From Alkalimarinus coralli (GTDB taxonomy: Bacteria > Pseudomonadota > Gammaproteobacteria > Pseudomonadales > Oleiphilaceae), in contig NZ_CP096016.1 in assembly GCF_023650515.1 (NCBI RefSeq), positions 2,318,001 through 2,382,000 of the forward strand: a stretch of DNA of 64,000 bases, read 5' to 3'. The notes under the pieces were generated by a model. That model searched no databases. It was not told where the DNA came from and saw only the letters and a list, made by a program, of their open reading frames with translations. The position numbers and the translations under genes were made by a program. Of the stretch, positions 57,304-64,000 are shown piece after piece (position 1 is the first letter of the stretch; each line of letters begins with the position of its first letter).

Positions 57304-58626
57304 TTACACGCCCTTATGCTTTCCACATCGATCACTACTGCCAACTTCAAAGTCTCCTGGATTGCCAACAACATCTAAAGATTCGCCACACAGCTCACCA
57401 TCATCTTTCTGAAAACAGCAAACCGGGTTATCCTGATGCTCAAGCCACTTTCGGTAAACCTCTTCGGTGACATAACATTTTGCAGCAGCATACTTTATGG
57501 GGCTTTCCACATAACGATAAATATCCGTAAATGGGACAGTGACATGGCCAGCACCTGCATGATATGCGACAAAGACAACTTCAAGATCCTTGAGTTTAGT
57601 CATCATGCTTTCGTGCTCAGCATCAGCAAGGGCTGTTTTGAGCTCTTCGAGTTCTGCCCGTAGCAGCTCTTCTTTTTCCTCTCGGTAGACCGACTCAATA
57701 TCGCGCCTGTCCAACTGCTCTTTAAGGATAACAAGCTCTGCCTCTAACTTCTGCCGCTCCAACCCTTCAACTTCCGCCACCTCTGCATGCTTGAGTTTTT
57801 CTTCAAGATCTGACAAATGGGAAGACTGGGAGGACACTTTATCCTGCAACCCAAGAAATTGCTCATTGCGATTAAAGAGCTTCTCTTGCAGCTGATCATT
57901 AATGACTCTCAGCTTTTCAACACTCTGCTCAAGGCTCTGAATTTTAGTCTTGTAGGCTTGTGACTTTAATGCCATTTGCCTCTGATATTCTTCTTTCTGG
58001 GTTTCACGATGAGATTCAAGTGTTTTTATTCTCAAACGCTGATTTTTAATCAACCGGGCAAGCTTCAACCGGTGCTCGTTTTCCTCTGTGGCCTTGGCAG
58101 TATCCACAGCCGCTGTAACAGTCGGGATGGCGTCATCATTGATTTCAACAGGCTGCAATGTAGGGACAATCTCTTCAGGTTCAACCTTTTTAAACCCTAA
58201 CTTGTTTTTATCTACCGCTTTCTTGATGGCCGAAAAATGGCTTGATCCCGGAGTCATATCCGGATCCCACAGCTCTTTTTGATGCCAGTTAATCGAGCAC
58301 TGACTACGACAGGACAAACGAATTGCGCCCCCCCCCATATCAGGCCCGCTACCCGATATACCTGCTAACCTTTCAACAGGTATATTCCATTCAGGGTCTG
58401 CCCTCCCCTCATCATCGAAATAGATAAGAAAGAAGACCAGCGCCTCAACCTGCAACTGGCTATTTAGCACAACGTAAACTGCTTTTGCTTCTTGATCTGC
58501 CATATCAGACAAACCTACATAGCCATCCAATAGCGCCTCAAATTCAGAAAACAACATCTGCCGACTGACGGAGTTACCCTCCATGAAGAAAACTGCAACA
58601 GATTTATCCGACTTAAGACTTCCCAT
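57304..58626 (-). CDS. Coiled-coil protein with C-terminal Cys/His cluster
   Basis: 440 residues. The N-terminal domain (about 1-140: SVAVFFMEGNSVSRQMLFSE, then GGAIRLSCRSQCSINWHQKELWDPDM) is conserved in Pseudomonas-like bacteria. The middle (about 190-350) is a long coiled coil. The C-terminal end has CCFQKDDGELCG...DRCGKHKG, a likely zinc site. ATG 58626 is chosen because GAGG lies five bases upstream; the frame opens 44 codons earlier without family-like sequence. Relatives are sometimes misnamed ParA; no ATPase motif is visible. Function unknown. Confidence 0.72.
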   Translation of the reverse strand: MGSLKSDKSVAVFFMEGNSVSRQMLFSEFEALLDGYVGLSDMADQEAKAVYVVLNSQLQVEALVFFLIYFDDEGRADPEWNIPVERLAGISGSGPDMGGGAIRLSCRSQCSINWHQKELWDPDMTPGSSHFSAIKKAVDKNKLGFKKVEPEEIVPTLQPVEINDDAIPTVTAAVDTAKATEENEHRLKLARLIKNQRLRIKTLESHRETQKEEYQRQMALKSQAYKTKIQSLEQSVEKLRVINDQLQEKLFNRNEQFLGLQDKVSSQSSHLSDLEEKLKHAEVAEVEGLERQKLEAELVILKEQLDRRDIESVYREEKEELLRAELEELKTALADAEHESMMTKLKDLEVVFVAYHAGAGHVTVPFTDIYRYVESPIKYAAAKCYVTEEVYRKWLEHQDNPVCCFQKDDGELCGESLDVVGNPGDFEVGSSDRCGKHKGV

Positions 58627-58940
58627 AACTTCCTCAAAAAGCATCATTAATTTCAGCCGGAGCACCGATAAAGCAGTATTCCGCAAGCCTAGTGTTATTA
58701 AATAATAGTTTAGAACAGTTTTACTTATCTCACTGTGATGAGTAATGCACACTAACAATTATTAATAAAATAATAATTGCTATCAGTTCGTTCACCACAA
58801 ACAGAAAGCAACAATTGGCACTATAAAGGATGTACAGATGGGTGATTTAAAATCACCTTATATTCTTTAGGGAGGCTAGAAAGCAGGGGGAGACAAATCA
58901 AAACAATAACGAAAGCGTTCACCAGTGTTAAATAACGTAT

Positions 58941-59024
58941 TTACATCTCAACAGCGTCATCAACCTCATCATCATCCATTTCATCAAACATTAATTCTAA
59001 AATATCTTCTTCGTATTCACTCAT
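58941..59024 (-). CDS. Possible 27-residue acidic peptide
   Basis: A small frame MSEYEEDILELMFDEMDDDE ending VDDAVEM, with 14 acidic residues and no basic one. The upstream bases show only a weak ribosome site (AGAGATAAATGGT). It is isolated in a 630-base stretch between the coiled-coil gene and the tRNA array; the rest of that stretch is AT-rich and shows nothing else. The regular helical, acidic pattern is unlike random sequence. Confidence 0.35.
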   Translation of the reverse strand: MSEYEEDILELMFDEMDDDEVDDAVEM

Positions 59025-59258
59025 ACCATTTATCTCTATCTATAATATTTCTCAAATAACCAAACACCTGTTCAGACAGGCAATAATTAACATTACCAAG
59101 CCCTAAAACACTACTGAGGAGTAGACAATCGCCGCTTGATGATAGATAGACTAATAGAAGAGTATTTCAGAAAAATTAAACTTATATTAAAGAATTATTA
59201 CATCGAAGATAAACAAAAGAATAAAACTGCAGATATGCTCGATTGGATTAAATTTGAA

Positions 59259-59335
59259 TGGCGGACCGGACGGGACTCGAACCCGCGACCCCCGGCGTGA
59301 CAGGCCGGTATTCTAACCAACTGAACTACCGGTCC
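59259..59335 (-). tRNA. tRNA-Asp (GTC), copy 2
   Basis: Acceptor GGACCGG/CCGGTCC, anticodon loop CTGTCAC (GTC), T arm GCGGGTTCGAGTCCCGT, encoded CCA; 77 nt. Identical to the copy at 59462. Confidence 0.96.
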
Positions 59336-59368
59336 GCATCAAATTTTATATTTAGCAATATGCTAAAT

Positions 59369-59444
59369 TGGTGGGTGGTACAGGGATCGAACCTGTGACC
59401 CTCGCCTTGTAAGGGCGATGCTCTCCCAGCTGAGCTAACCACCC
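59369..59444 (-). tRNA. tRNA-Val (TAC), copy 2
   Basis: Acceptor GGGTGGT/ACCACCC, D arm GCTCAGCTGGGAGAGC, anticodon loop CTTACAA (TAC), encoded CCA; 76 nt. Identical to the copy at 59573. Confidence 0.96.
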
Positions 59445-59461
59445 AGTGGATTATTTTAAAT

Positions 59462-59538
59462 TGGCGGACCGGACGGGACTCGAACCCGCGACCCCCGGCG
59501 TGACAGGCCGGTATTCTAACCAACTGAACTACCGGTCC
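59462..59538 (-). tRNA. tRNA-Asp (GTC), copy 1
   Basis: Same 77-nt sequence as the Asp gene at 59259, second in the four-gene array. Its downstream spacer (17 bases) is shorter than the one after Val copy 1 (34 bases). Confidence 0.96.
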
Positions 59539-59572
59539 GCTACAATATAAAACACTCACTAGCTTCCAATAT

Positions 59573-59648
59573 TGGTGGGTGGTACAGGGATCGAACCTGT
59601 GACCCTCGCCTTGTAAGGGCGATGCTCTCCCAGCTGAGCTAACCACCC
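59573..59648 (-). tRNA. tRNA-Val (TAC), copy 1
   Basis: First gene of the array, 15 bases after the predicted transcription start; encoded CCA. Anticodon TAC as in copy 2. Confidence 0.96.
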
Positions 59649-59669
59649 CAACCCGTATTGGAGATGCGC

Positions 59670-59697
59670 ATTCTACTGATTCTTGGCAAAGTGTCAA
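59670..59697 (-). promoter_or_regulatory. Promoter of the tRNA array
   Basis: On the minus strand: consensus -35 TTGACA (59697-59692), 16-base spacer, -10 TAGAAT (59675-59670), then a GC-rich GCGC discriminator typical of growth-rate-controlled stable-RNA promoters. Predicted start near 59663. Confidence 0.8.
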
Positions 59698-59699
59698 AT

Positions 59700-59970
59700 G
59701 CATTCTTCGAACTTTTTTAAAAAAAAGAGCATTTTTTAGAATATGATTAAAAAACCGAATATTTGCTTATATTTTAAGCGTCTAAGAATGACATAAGCAT
59801 AACTAATAAAATATGTGCGGCAGTTGGAAAATATCGACTTCACCAACTATATTTCTGTAAGCAGCTCTGCGCTATTAATATTTTCCGTGCTGAGTTAACT
59901 CTGTGTAATAGAGATATATTATTTCTATGAAGTAGTCAGGATCCCCCGTGACACGCTCAAGGAGAAAAGG
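59700..59970. other. Non-coding gap between the tRNA array and the 72-residue gene
   Basis: AT-rich, no credible gene on either strand. It should contain the plus-strand promoter of the 59971 gene; none is assigned with confidence. Confidence 0.4.
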
Positions 59971-60189
59971 ATGGGTCGCGCGCAAGAAATCCATTTCCAA
60001 GGACAGCACTACCAAGTAGACATCGTAAAAAAAATGCTGGTTGAAGAAATCAACCTTTATGAGCGGCGGCTGACGATTATCAAAAGAGCCTCACTGAAAG
60101 GCCAGGACAATCTGATAAAAACATATCAGGATATGATCGATGCCAGAGCCAACATTTTGCGACAGCTTGAAAGAATGAAAAACACCTAA
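59971..60189 (+). CDS. 72-residue helical protein of unknown function
   Basis: MGRAQEIHFQGQHYQVDIVK, then about 50 residues of mixed-charge helix (EEINLYERRLTIIKRASLKG...MIDARANILRQLERM). AAGGAG lies 9 bases before the ATG, so translation is well supported. No signal peptide. I do not recognise a family. It is isolated, with the next gene convergent. Confidence 0.65.
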   Translation: MGRAQEIHFQGQHYQVDIVKKMLVEEINLYERRLTIIKRASLKGQDNLIKTYQDMIDARANILRQLERMKNT

Positions 60190-60289
60190 ATTAAGTGCTC
60201 AATAAAGCGGCACGGTGAATAACTCCGTTCATGGACAAAAAGCCTCAACACTTAAGTATTAAGACTTCCCCACCCCAAAGAACTCATAG

Positions 60290-60691
60290 CTATTTTTTTG
60301 CCTGAGACGTTCTGCCTGATTTGCTAACCGAAGCAGGGCTCTTTGCGCTACCCTTCTTAACCGTTGATTGAGATGTAGTTTGTCCAGCCCGCCGCTTAAC
60401 TTTCTCAGCTTTCTGACTGAATTGTTCTTTGGTTACGGCACCTTTTCTAAATGCAGGCACAGCCTTATCAGCCAAGGCTTGGTTGAAGTCGTCAAGAGCG
60501 GTTTGAGCGCTATGAATCCGGCTCTCAACCGCTGCACGAACCTTTGGCTGAATATCATTAATCAGGCCGTTCAGACTATCTTTCCGCATATCCATCGCCT
60601 TGCTGTAAGCGCTGTCATAAACAGACCTTACACTATCAGCAAACTCTTTCGCCTTTTCCAACTGCCCCGCAACCACGTTTTTCACACTCAT
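60290..60691 (-). CDS. Phasin-like protein with basic, histone-like tail
   Basis: About 133 residues starting at the ATG at 60691 (GGAG six bases upstream; another ATG lies four codons earlier). The first about 85 are amphipathic helix (GQLEKAKEFADSVRSVYDSAYSKAMD) and the tail is Lys/Ser/Ala rich (VKKGSAKSPASVSKSGRTSQAKK). Size and layout resemble granule-associated phasins or AlgP-type histone-like tails, but no diagnostic motif is present. Binding of polyhydroxyalkanoate, wax granules or DNA are all possible. Confidence 0.55.
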   Translation of the reverse strand: MSVKNVVAGQLEKAKEFADSVRSVYDSAYSKAMDMRKDSLNGLINDIQPKVRAAVESRIHSAQTALDDFNQALADKAVPAFRKGAVTKEQFSQKAEKVKRRAGQTTSQSTVKKGSAKSPASVSKSGRTSQAKK

Positions 60692-60822
60692 CACTATCTC
60701 CATTACCCCAAAACATCCCTATAATCAGATCAACCATACGGTCACTTTATACTTCCCGCTCACTCTTATTATTGTAGTCAATTATATTGGAACAGACTGC
60801 ACTGATTGCGGTATGCAGCCAA

Positions 60823-61704
60823 CTATTCCTCAGATTGCCCCTCTCCAAATGGCCACCACCACGACCCTTTTCCTTTATTTTGTTCTTCAGCAAGCGCCAA
60901 GAGATAGTTCTCACGCTCCTTTTCCAACGCTTTTAGCTCTATATCCGCTTCCGTTCTTTTCGTTGGGCCACCACCAAAAGGCCAATACCATTTAGGGCTT
61001 CTCCAATAGCCATCCTCTTTTAGTTGAGCCAACTCCTCCTCTTTCTCAGCTTCGAGCCGTGCCCTCTCTTTCTCGTAAGCGTCCTCTTTATTTTGCTCAA
61101 CAATCGACGTACCCGCTGAATTTTTTGCAAAAGGAGGTTGGTTTTCTATAAATCGAGTTTTCACAATTTCTTTTATTGCGACGTCACGAGTAACGAGCTG
61201 CATGTCACCTTGCGCTAACGCATCGTCTGAGTCCAACTCCGGATTAGGCAGTGAGGGCGCCTCTATTTCAGAGTATCTAAAATAGTAGACCTTTCCTGCC
61301 TCCACTTGAAACTCTGCATCTACGATTTTGCTCAGTGCGAAATCACCGACACCTTCAAAACCGAGCAACAGACCAATAGGCCTTCTCATCGTAATTTGTT
61401 TTGGCCCTGGTGCCATTTCCAGCCAGGTAAACCCATTGGCCCGCAAACTTACGTAGCGGTGATCATCAATAAATACGCTAGGCGCATCAATTTCTTCAGA
61501 AGCCCAGCGGCTATCCGGGCGATAAAAATATACCAGTGCATTATTGCTTGAGTCCCACTTATCATTCGGGATATGAACAAATTGCTCGCCCGATACAGGC
61601 ACTAAAAACGCACCTCCGTGCTTCTCGAATGCCATATAGAGACACCCCGTCTGAGAAGAGGCCATCACGGCAATAAACACAATTTGTAATATTCTTTTTA
61701 ACAT
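60823..61704 (-). CDS. DUF2846-type lipoprotein
   Basis: About 293 residues from ATG 61704 (GGAG nine bases upstream; the frame opens seven codons earlier). Signal peptide LQIVFIAVMASSQTGC ends in a lipobox Cys. The DUF2846-like domain (ALVYFYRPDS, VFIDDHRYVSLRANGFTWLEMAPG, VEAGKVYYFRY) follows. The C-terminal third holds a charged coiled coil interrupted by two similar aromatic motifs, WYWPFGGG and WWWPFGEG. Probably an envelope lipoprotein of unknown role. Confidence 0.75.
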   Translation of the reverse strand: MLKRILQIVFIAVMASSQTGCLYMAFEKHGGAFLVPVSGEQFVHIPNDKWDSSNNALVYFYRPDSRWASEEIDAPSVFIDDHRYVSLRANGFTWLEMAPGPKQITMRRPIGLLLGFEGVGDFALSKIVDAEFQVEAGKVYYFRYSEIEAPSLPNPELDSDDALAQGDMQLVTRDVAIKEIVKTRFIENQPPFAKNSAGTSIVEQNKEDAYEKERARLEAEKEEELAQLKEDGYWRSPKWYWPFGGGPTKRTEADIELKALEKERENYLLALAEEQNKGKGSWWWPFGEGQSEE

Positions 61705-62002
61705 GTCTGTAAGCTCCAAAATCAACGCACCAATACTTTTCGATTAAACATCAGTATCAGGGATAGAACAGTCATATTAACAAACTTAAACGCTTAAAAT
61801 TGAGAAACACCTCAAGTCGTAGAATACATTTTGAAACAATTCTGTTAATAATTGTTCAACCCAATCGTTAATTGAATGCAAGACATCTATCAATTACCTT
61901 GTATGTAATTACTAGGCAATCAAAATCCTTCGTCTATACTTCGAGTTTAAACAATCAGTTATCGATAAACCGTATTACTTAAGTAGGGATATAAAGGGCT
62001 TT
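61705..62002. other. Non-coding gap before the chemoreceptor-like gene
   Basis: 298 bases, AT-rich, with no credible frame. The divergent promoters of the lipoprotein gene and the chemoreceptor-like gene should lie here; none is assigned with confidence. Confidence 0.4.
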
Positions 62003-62605
62003 ATGTCAGATAATCACGCCAAGCAAACAGTGGCGGCTGCTAGAATTGCTTCAGAACTGCATCAGGCTCAGCAAGTTGCGCGGCAGCTAGCAATATCCTC
62101 AAAAAATGCACGAGCTATTGTCTTAAGAGCTGGCAGCCAAGCGGCAGGTCTTGCTGTTATCGCCAACTTTTATGACGAACTCGCCAATGAAACAATAACG
62201 CTGGCCAAGTCTATTAATACAACGGCACTTGAAATTTCCACACATTCCGTTGTCGAGTGGAGGAACAGTGCTGCACTTAGCAACCTTAATGATGCCTACC
62301 AGCTAGCAGAAGGCGCGCCCTATAAAAATGGCATTTTATCTTTTATGTCAGAGCTTAATTCTACACAGAAATCCTTAGACTATAGTTTTGGCCAGTTAAT
62401 GAACGGCTTGAGAAATCAGCTTGGCGAAATACAGCAACACATGCGAGCAATCGACGTTATCGCCGTCACCTCAAAGCTAGAGGCCGTTCAAACTGGAGAG
62501 TTTCAAGGTCACCTTGTTGAGATGGCTGATGGCATTCAGGTGATGGCCAACAAAATAAAAGAACACGTTTCTCACTCAATTTCATTATTGGGAACCCCGA
62601 AATAA
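62003..62605 (+). CDS. Soluble chemoreceptor-tip-like protein
   Basis: 200 residues, all-helical, without membrane segments. Residues about 145-195 (AIDVIAVTSKLEAVQTGEFQGHLVEMADGIQVMANKIKEHV) follow the spacing of the chemoreceptor signalling hairpin (I..IA..T.L.AV.aGE..G..v.VA.....A). Residues about 30-80 (SSKNARAIVLRAGSQAAGLAVIANFYDELANETITLAKSI) repeat that pattern. The exact kinase-contact residues are degenerate, so CheA coupling is uncertain. It is 25 bases upstream of the ODP-type gene, probably one operon. Function inferred only. Confidence 0.6.
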   Translation: MSDNHAKQTVAAARIASELHQAQQVARQLAISSKNARAIVLRAGSQAAGLAVIANFYDELANETITLAKSINTTALEISTHSVVEWRNSAALSNLNDAYQLAEGAPYKNGILSFMSELNSTQKSLDYSFGQLMNGLRNQLGEIQQHMRAIDVIAVTSKLEAVQTGEFQGHLVEMADGIQVMANKIKEHVSHSISLLGTPK

Positions 62606-62630
62606 TAGTTCAGACAGAGAACTCAAGATT

Positions 62631-63362
62631 ATGCAAGCAACAACACTCTACAGTGACAAACATCGATGGATTATGTTTGGCAGAGACCCTGGCAAGCCAG
62701 AAAAAATCATTGATACCAACCAGTTCTTAATTACTTCGGGAGACCAGTCAATATTACTTGATCCAGGTGGTATTGAGTTGTTTGCTCCCATGCTTGCAGC
62801 AACCCTAAAATATGTTCCGATCGAGAACATTACTCACTTATTTGCATCACACCAAGACCCGGATATTATATCTTCTCTTGGCCTATGGGATCAGGTTCTG
62901 CCCAATGCCAAGTTACACTGCCCTTGGCTTTGGGAGGGGTTTGTTCGCCATTTTGGCATGAACAATATTGAATACGCCCCGATCAGAGACCAGGGAGAAA
63001 CGATCCAGGTTGGAAACATTGATCTTCAACTTATCCCTGCACACTACCTGCACTCCTCAGGAAACTTTAACGTTTACGACCCTGTTGCAAAAATACTATT
63101 CTCAGGCGATATCGGCGCATCTCTTGAAGCACCAGAGGCACCTTTTGAAATAGAGCGTTTCAGTGATCAGATAGGTAAAATGCAGCTCTTTCACCAACGC
63201 TGGATGCCCTCGAACAGAGCCAAGCAAGACTGGATACGCAGGGTGAGGAAGCTAGATATAGAGATGATGGTACCTCAGCATGGGCGAATTTTCAGAGGTG
63301 AGAATGTGGGCAAGTTCCTGGATTGGTTTGAATCACTGGAAGTGGGGATAGCACTTCAGTAG
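62631..63362 (+). CDS. ODP-type protein (metallo-beta-lactamase fold, diiron)
   Basis: 243 residues of the metallo-beta-lactamase fold as found in oxygen-binding diiron proteins (ODP) and flavodiiron enzymes. ASHQDPD (H-x-[ED]-x-D metal motif), AHYLHSSGNFNVYD, LFSGDIGASL and MVPQHGRIF supply the remaining His/Asp ligands. No flavodoxin domain follows, unlike flavodiiron NO reductases. In Treponema, ODP binds oxygen and modulates chemotaxis. Coupling with a chemoreceptor-like gene here fits a sensing role; catalytic O2 or NO reduction is not excluded. Confidence 0.8.
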   Translation: MQATTLYSDKHRWIMFGRDPGKPEKIIDTNQFLITSGDQSILLDPGGIELFAPMLAATLKYVPIENITHLFASHQDPDIISSLGLWDQVLPNAKLHCPWLWEGFVRHFGMNNIEYAPIRDQGETIQVGNIDLQLIPAHYLHSSGNFNVYDPVAKILFSGDIGASLEAPEAPFEIERFSDQIGKMQLFHQRWMPSNRAKQDWIRRVRKLDIEMMVPQHGRIFRGENVGKFLDWFESLEVGIALQ

Positions 63363-63439
63363 CGCTCAGAACCATAAACACCCGCATTGCCAAGTTATGG
63401 CAGCCAGCGCATTAAACCAGGCTGCCTTACCTGTATAGC

Positions 63440-64000
63440 CTACGCTTCCAGCCCCAATAGTGAGGCGGCCTTTTTATAGCGAACAGATCGAGGATGGCTA
63501 GCAATTTTTAATATCGCACTATCCCTCTTCCAGCCAGCTGCGATCTTTGAAGGAACCTTCTCCCAAGCTTGTTCGTGATGCGCCAACCAAGAAGCGAGCC
63601 GGCTTGCCTGGTCATACATGACAATGTGAGCGACCGGCTCGTCAGCCGCAGCCTCCTGCAAACTAACCAGTGACGCTAGTATAGAGACAAGCTCCACCTT
63701 CGCTTCTACAGGCCATTTATAGGTCAATGCTATTTTTAAGAGATACGCTGACAGCGATACAAATACGTTAATGTCTTCAAACCAGCGGAATGGCTTTACG
63801 AAGTCCTGGTAACCATCTCCCGAAAACACATCCTCCGGATTAATCACAACCGAATCAAATGCAACAACCCCATGGCCGATGTCGGGAATAAAAGGTAAGG
63901 CCGGTAGTTGCGTAATACCAACTCCAGACAAAGAGGCATCGACCTTAACCATTTTTATTTGATTCCGGCCAAGATCTGATATGCCGAACTTAGCGGCGAC
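63440..64000 (-). CDS. Unknown protein, probably incomplete at the 5' end
   Basis: The minus frame is open to the window edge. The first ATG is at 63952, but upstream codons (KFGISDLGRNQIK) read like protein and no ribosome site precedes the ATG, so the gene probably starts outside the window. About 187 residues are visible: a Val/Leu/Pro-rich start (SLSGVGITQLPALPFIPDIG) and a helical middle (FVSLSAYLLKIALTYKWPVEAKVELVSILASL). A basic C-terminus follows (HPRSVRYKKAASLLGLEA). No family recognised. Confidence 0.55.
   Translation of the reverse strand, partial: VAAKFGISDLGRNQIKMVKVDASLSGVGITQLPALPFIPDIGHGVVAFDSVVINPEDVFSGDGYQDFVKPFRWFEDINVFVSLSAYLLKIALTYKWPVEAKVELVSILASLVSLQEAAADEPVAHIVMYDQASRLASWLAHHEQAWEKVPSKIAAGWKRDSAILKIASHPRSVRYKKAASLLGLEA

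Noticed and set aside
59326-59703. 125-codon minus-strand frame
   Set aside because: It runs through the tRNA-Asp and tRNA-Val genes; its repeated protein text (SSAGRASPLQGEGHRFDPC) is simply translated tRNA sequence.

Overview
The window is a chromosomal piece of a marine-type, denitrifying gammaproteobacterium. Three things point there: the thrS-infC-rpmI-rplT-pheS-pheT-ihfA-merR order ending at a tRNA-Pro; a heme d1 (nir) operon with four separate siroheme decarboxylase genes; and an alcohol-forming fatty acyl-CoA reductase of the Marinobacter wax-ester type. I place it among Marinobacter/Oleiphilus/Ketobacter-like bacteria by recollection of gene content. The genus is not proven.

Layout. 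1-6.5 kb (+): the end of a nir operon (nirF', nirD, nirL, nirG, nirH, nirJ, nirE, nirN) that makes heme d1 for cytochrome cd1 nitrite reductase. 7-8.5 kb (+): fatty acyl-CoA reductase, closed by a strong bidirectional terminator. 8.6-9.9 kb (-): norQ/nirQ plus a coupled small membrane protein behind a DNR/FNR-type promoter. 10-17 kb (-): two unknown proteins, a DUF1631-GGDEF-EAL protein and RmuC. A 146-bp MITE-like element sits just upstream of rmuC. 17.3-24.3 kb (+): a lipoxygenase gene broken by a frameshift and an in-frame stop, then a frameshifted kinase-like/AAA/GAF/GGDEF gene whose kinase domain lacks the catalytic Asp.

24.6-30.3 kb is an accessory, defence-type island: a PIN toxin-antitoxin pair, an integrase fragment, a palindromic tandem repeat, an IS481-type transposase remnant, a HEPN/MNT pair, RhuM, a decayed second MNT tail, a DUF6933-like gene and a decayed DUF4868/KwaB-like gene. 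It lies on the 3' side of tRNA-Pro.

30.5-38.3 kb (-) is the housekeeping translation operon, with infC starting at ATT. 38.4-47.6 kb (-) holds a TAXI-TRAP transporter and an RND/YCF48/DUF1329 cluster. 48-58.6 kb is mainly core genes (pepN, DUF2797, DUF1315, rhomboid, metallophosphatase, nadK, DUF1853, a PLP enzyme, a coiled-coil protein). Between the DUF1315 and rhomboid genes a palindromic Fur box, a -35/-10 promoter and a Rho-independent terminator frame an about 78-nt region: a strong candidate for a Fur-repressed small RNA of the PrrF/RyhB functional class.

59.2-59.7 kb holds a duplicated tRNA-Asp/tRNA-Val array with its promoter. 60-64 kb holds small conserved unknowns, a DUF2846-type lipoprotein, and a soluble chemoreceptor-tip-like protein next to an ODP-type (metallo-beta-lactamase-fold diiron) protein that may form an oxygen/redox sensing pair.
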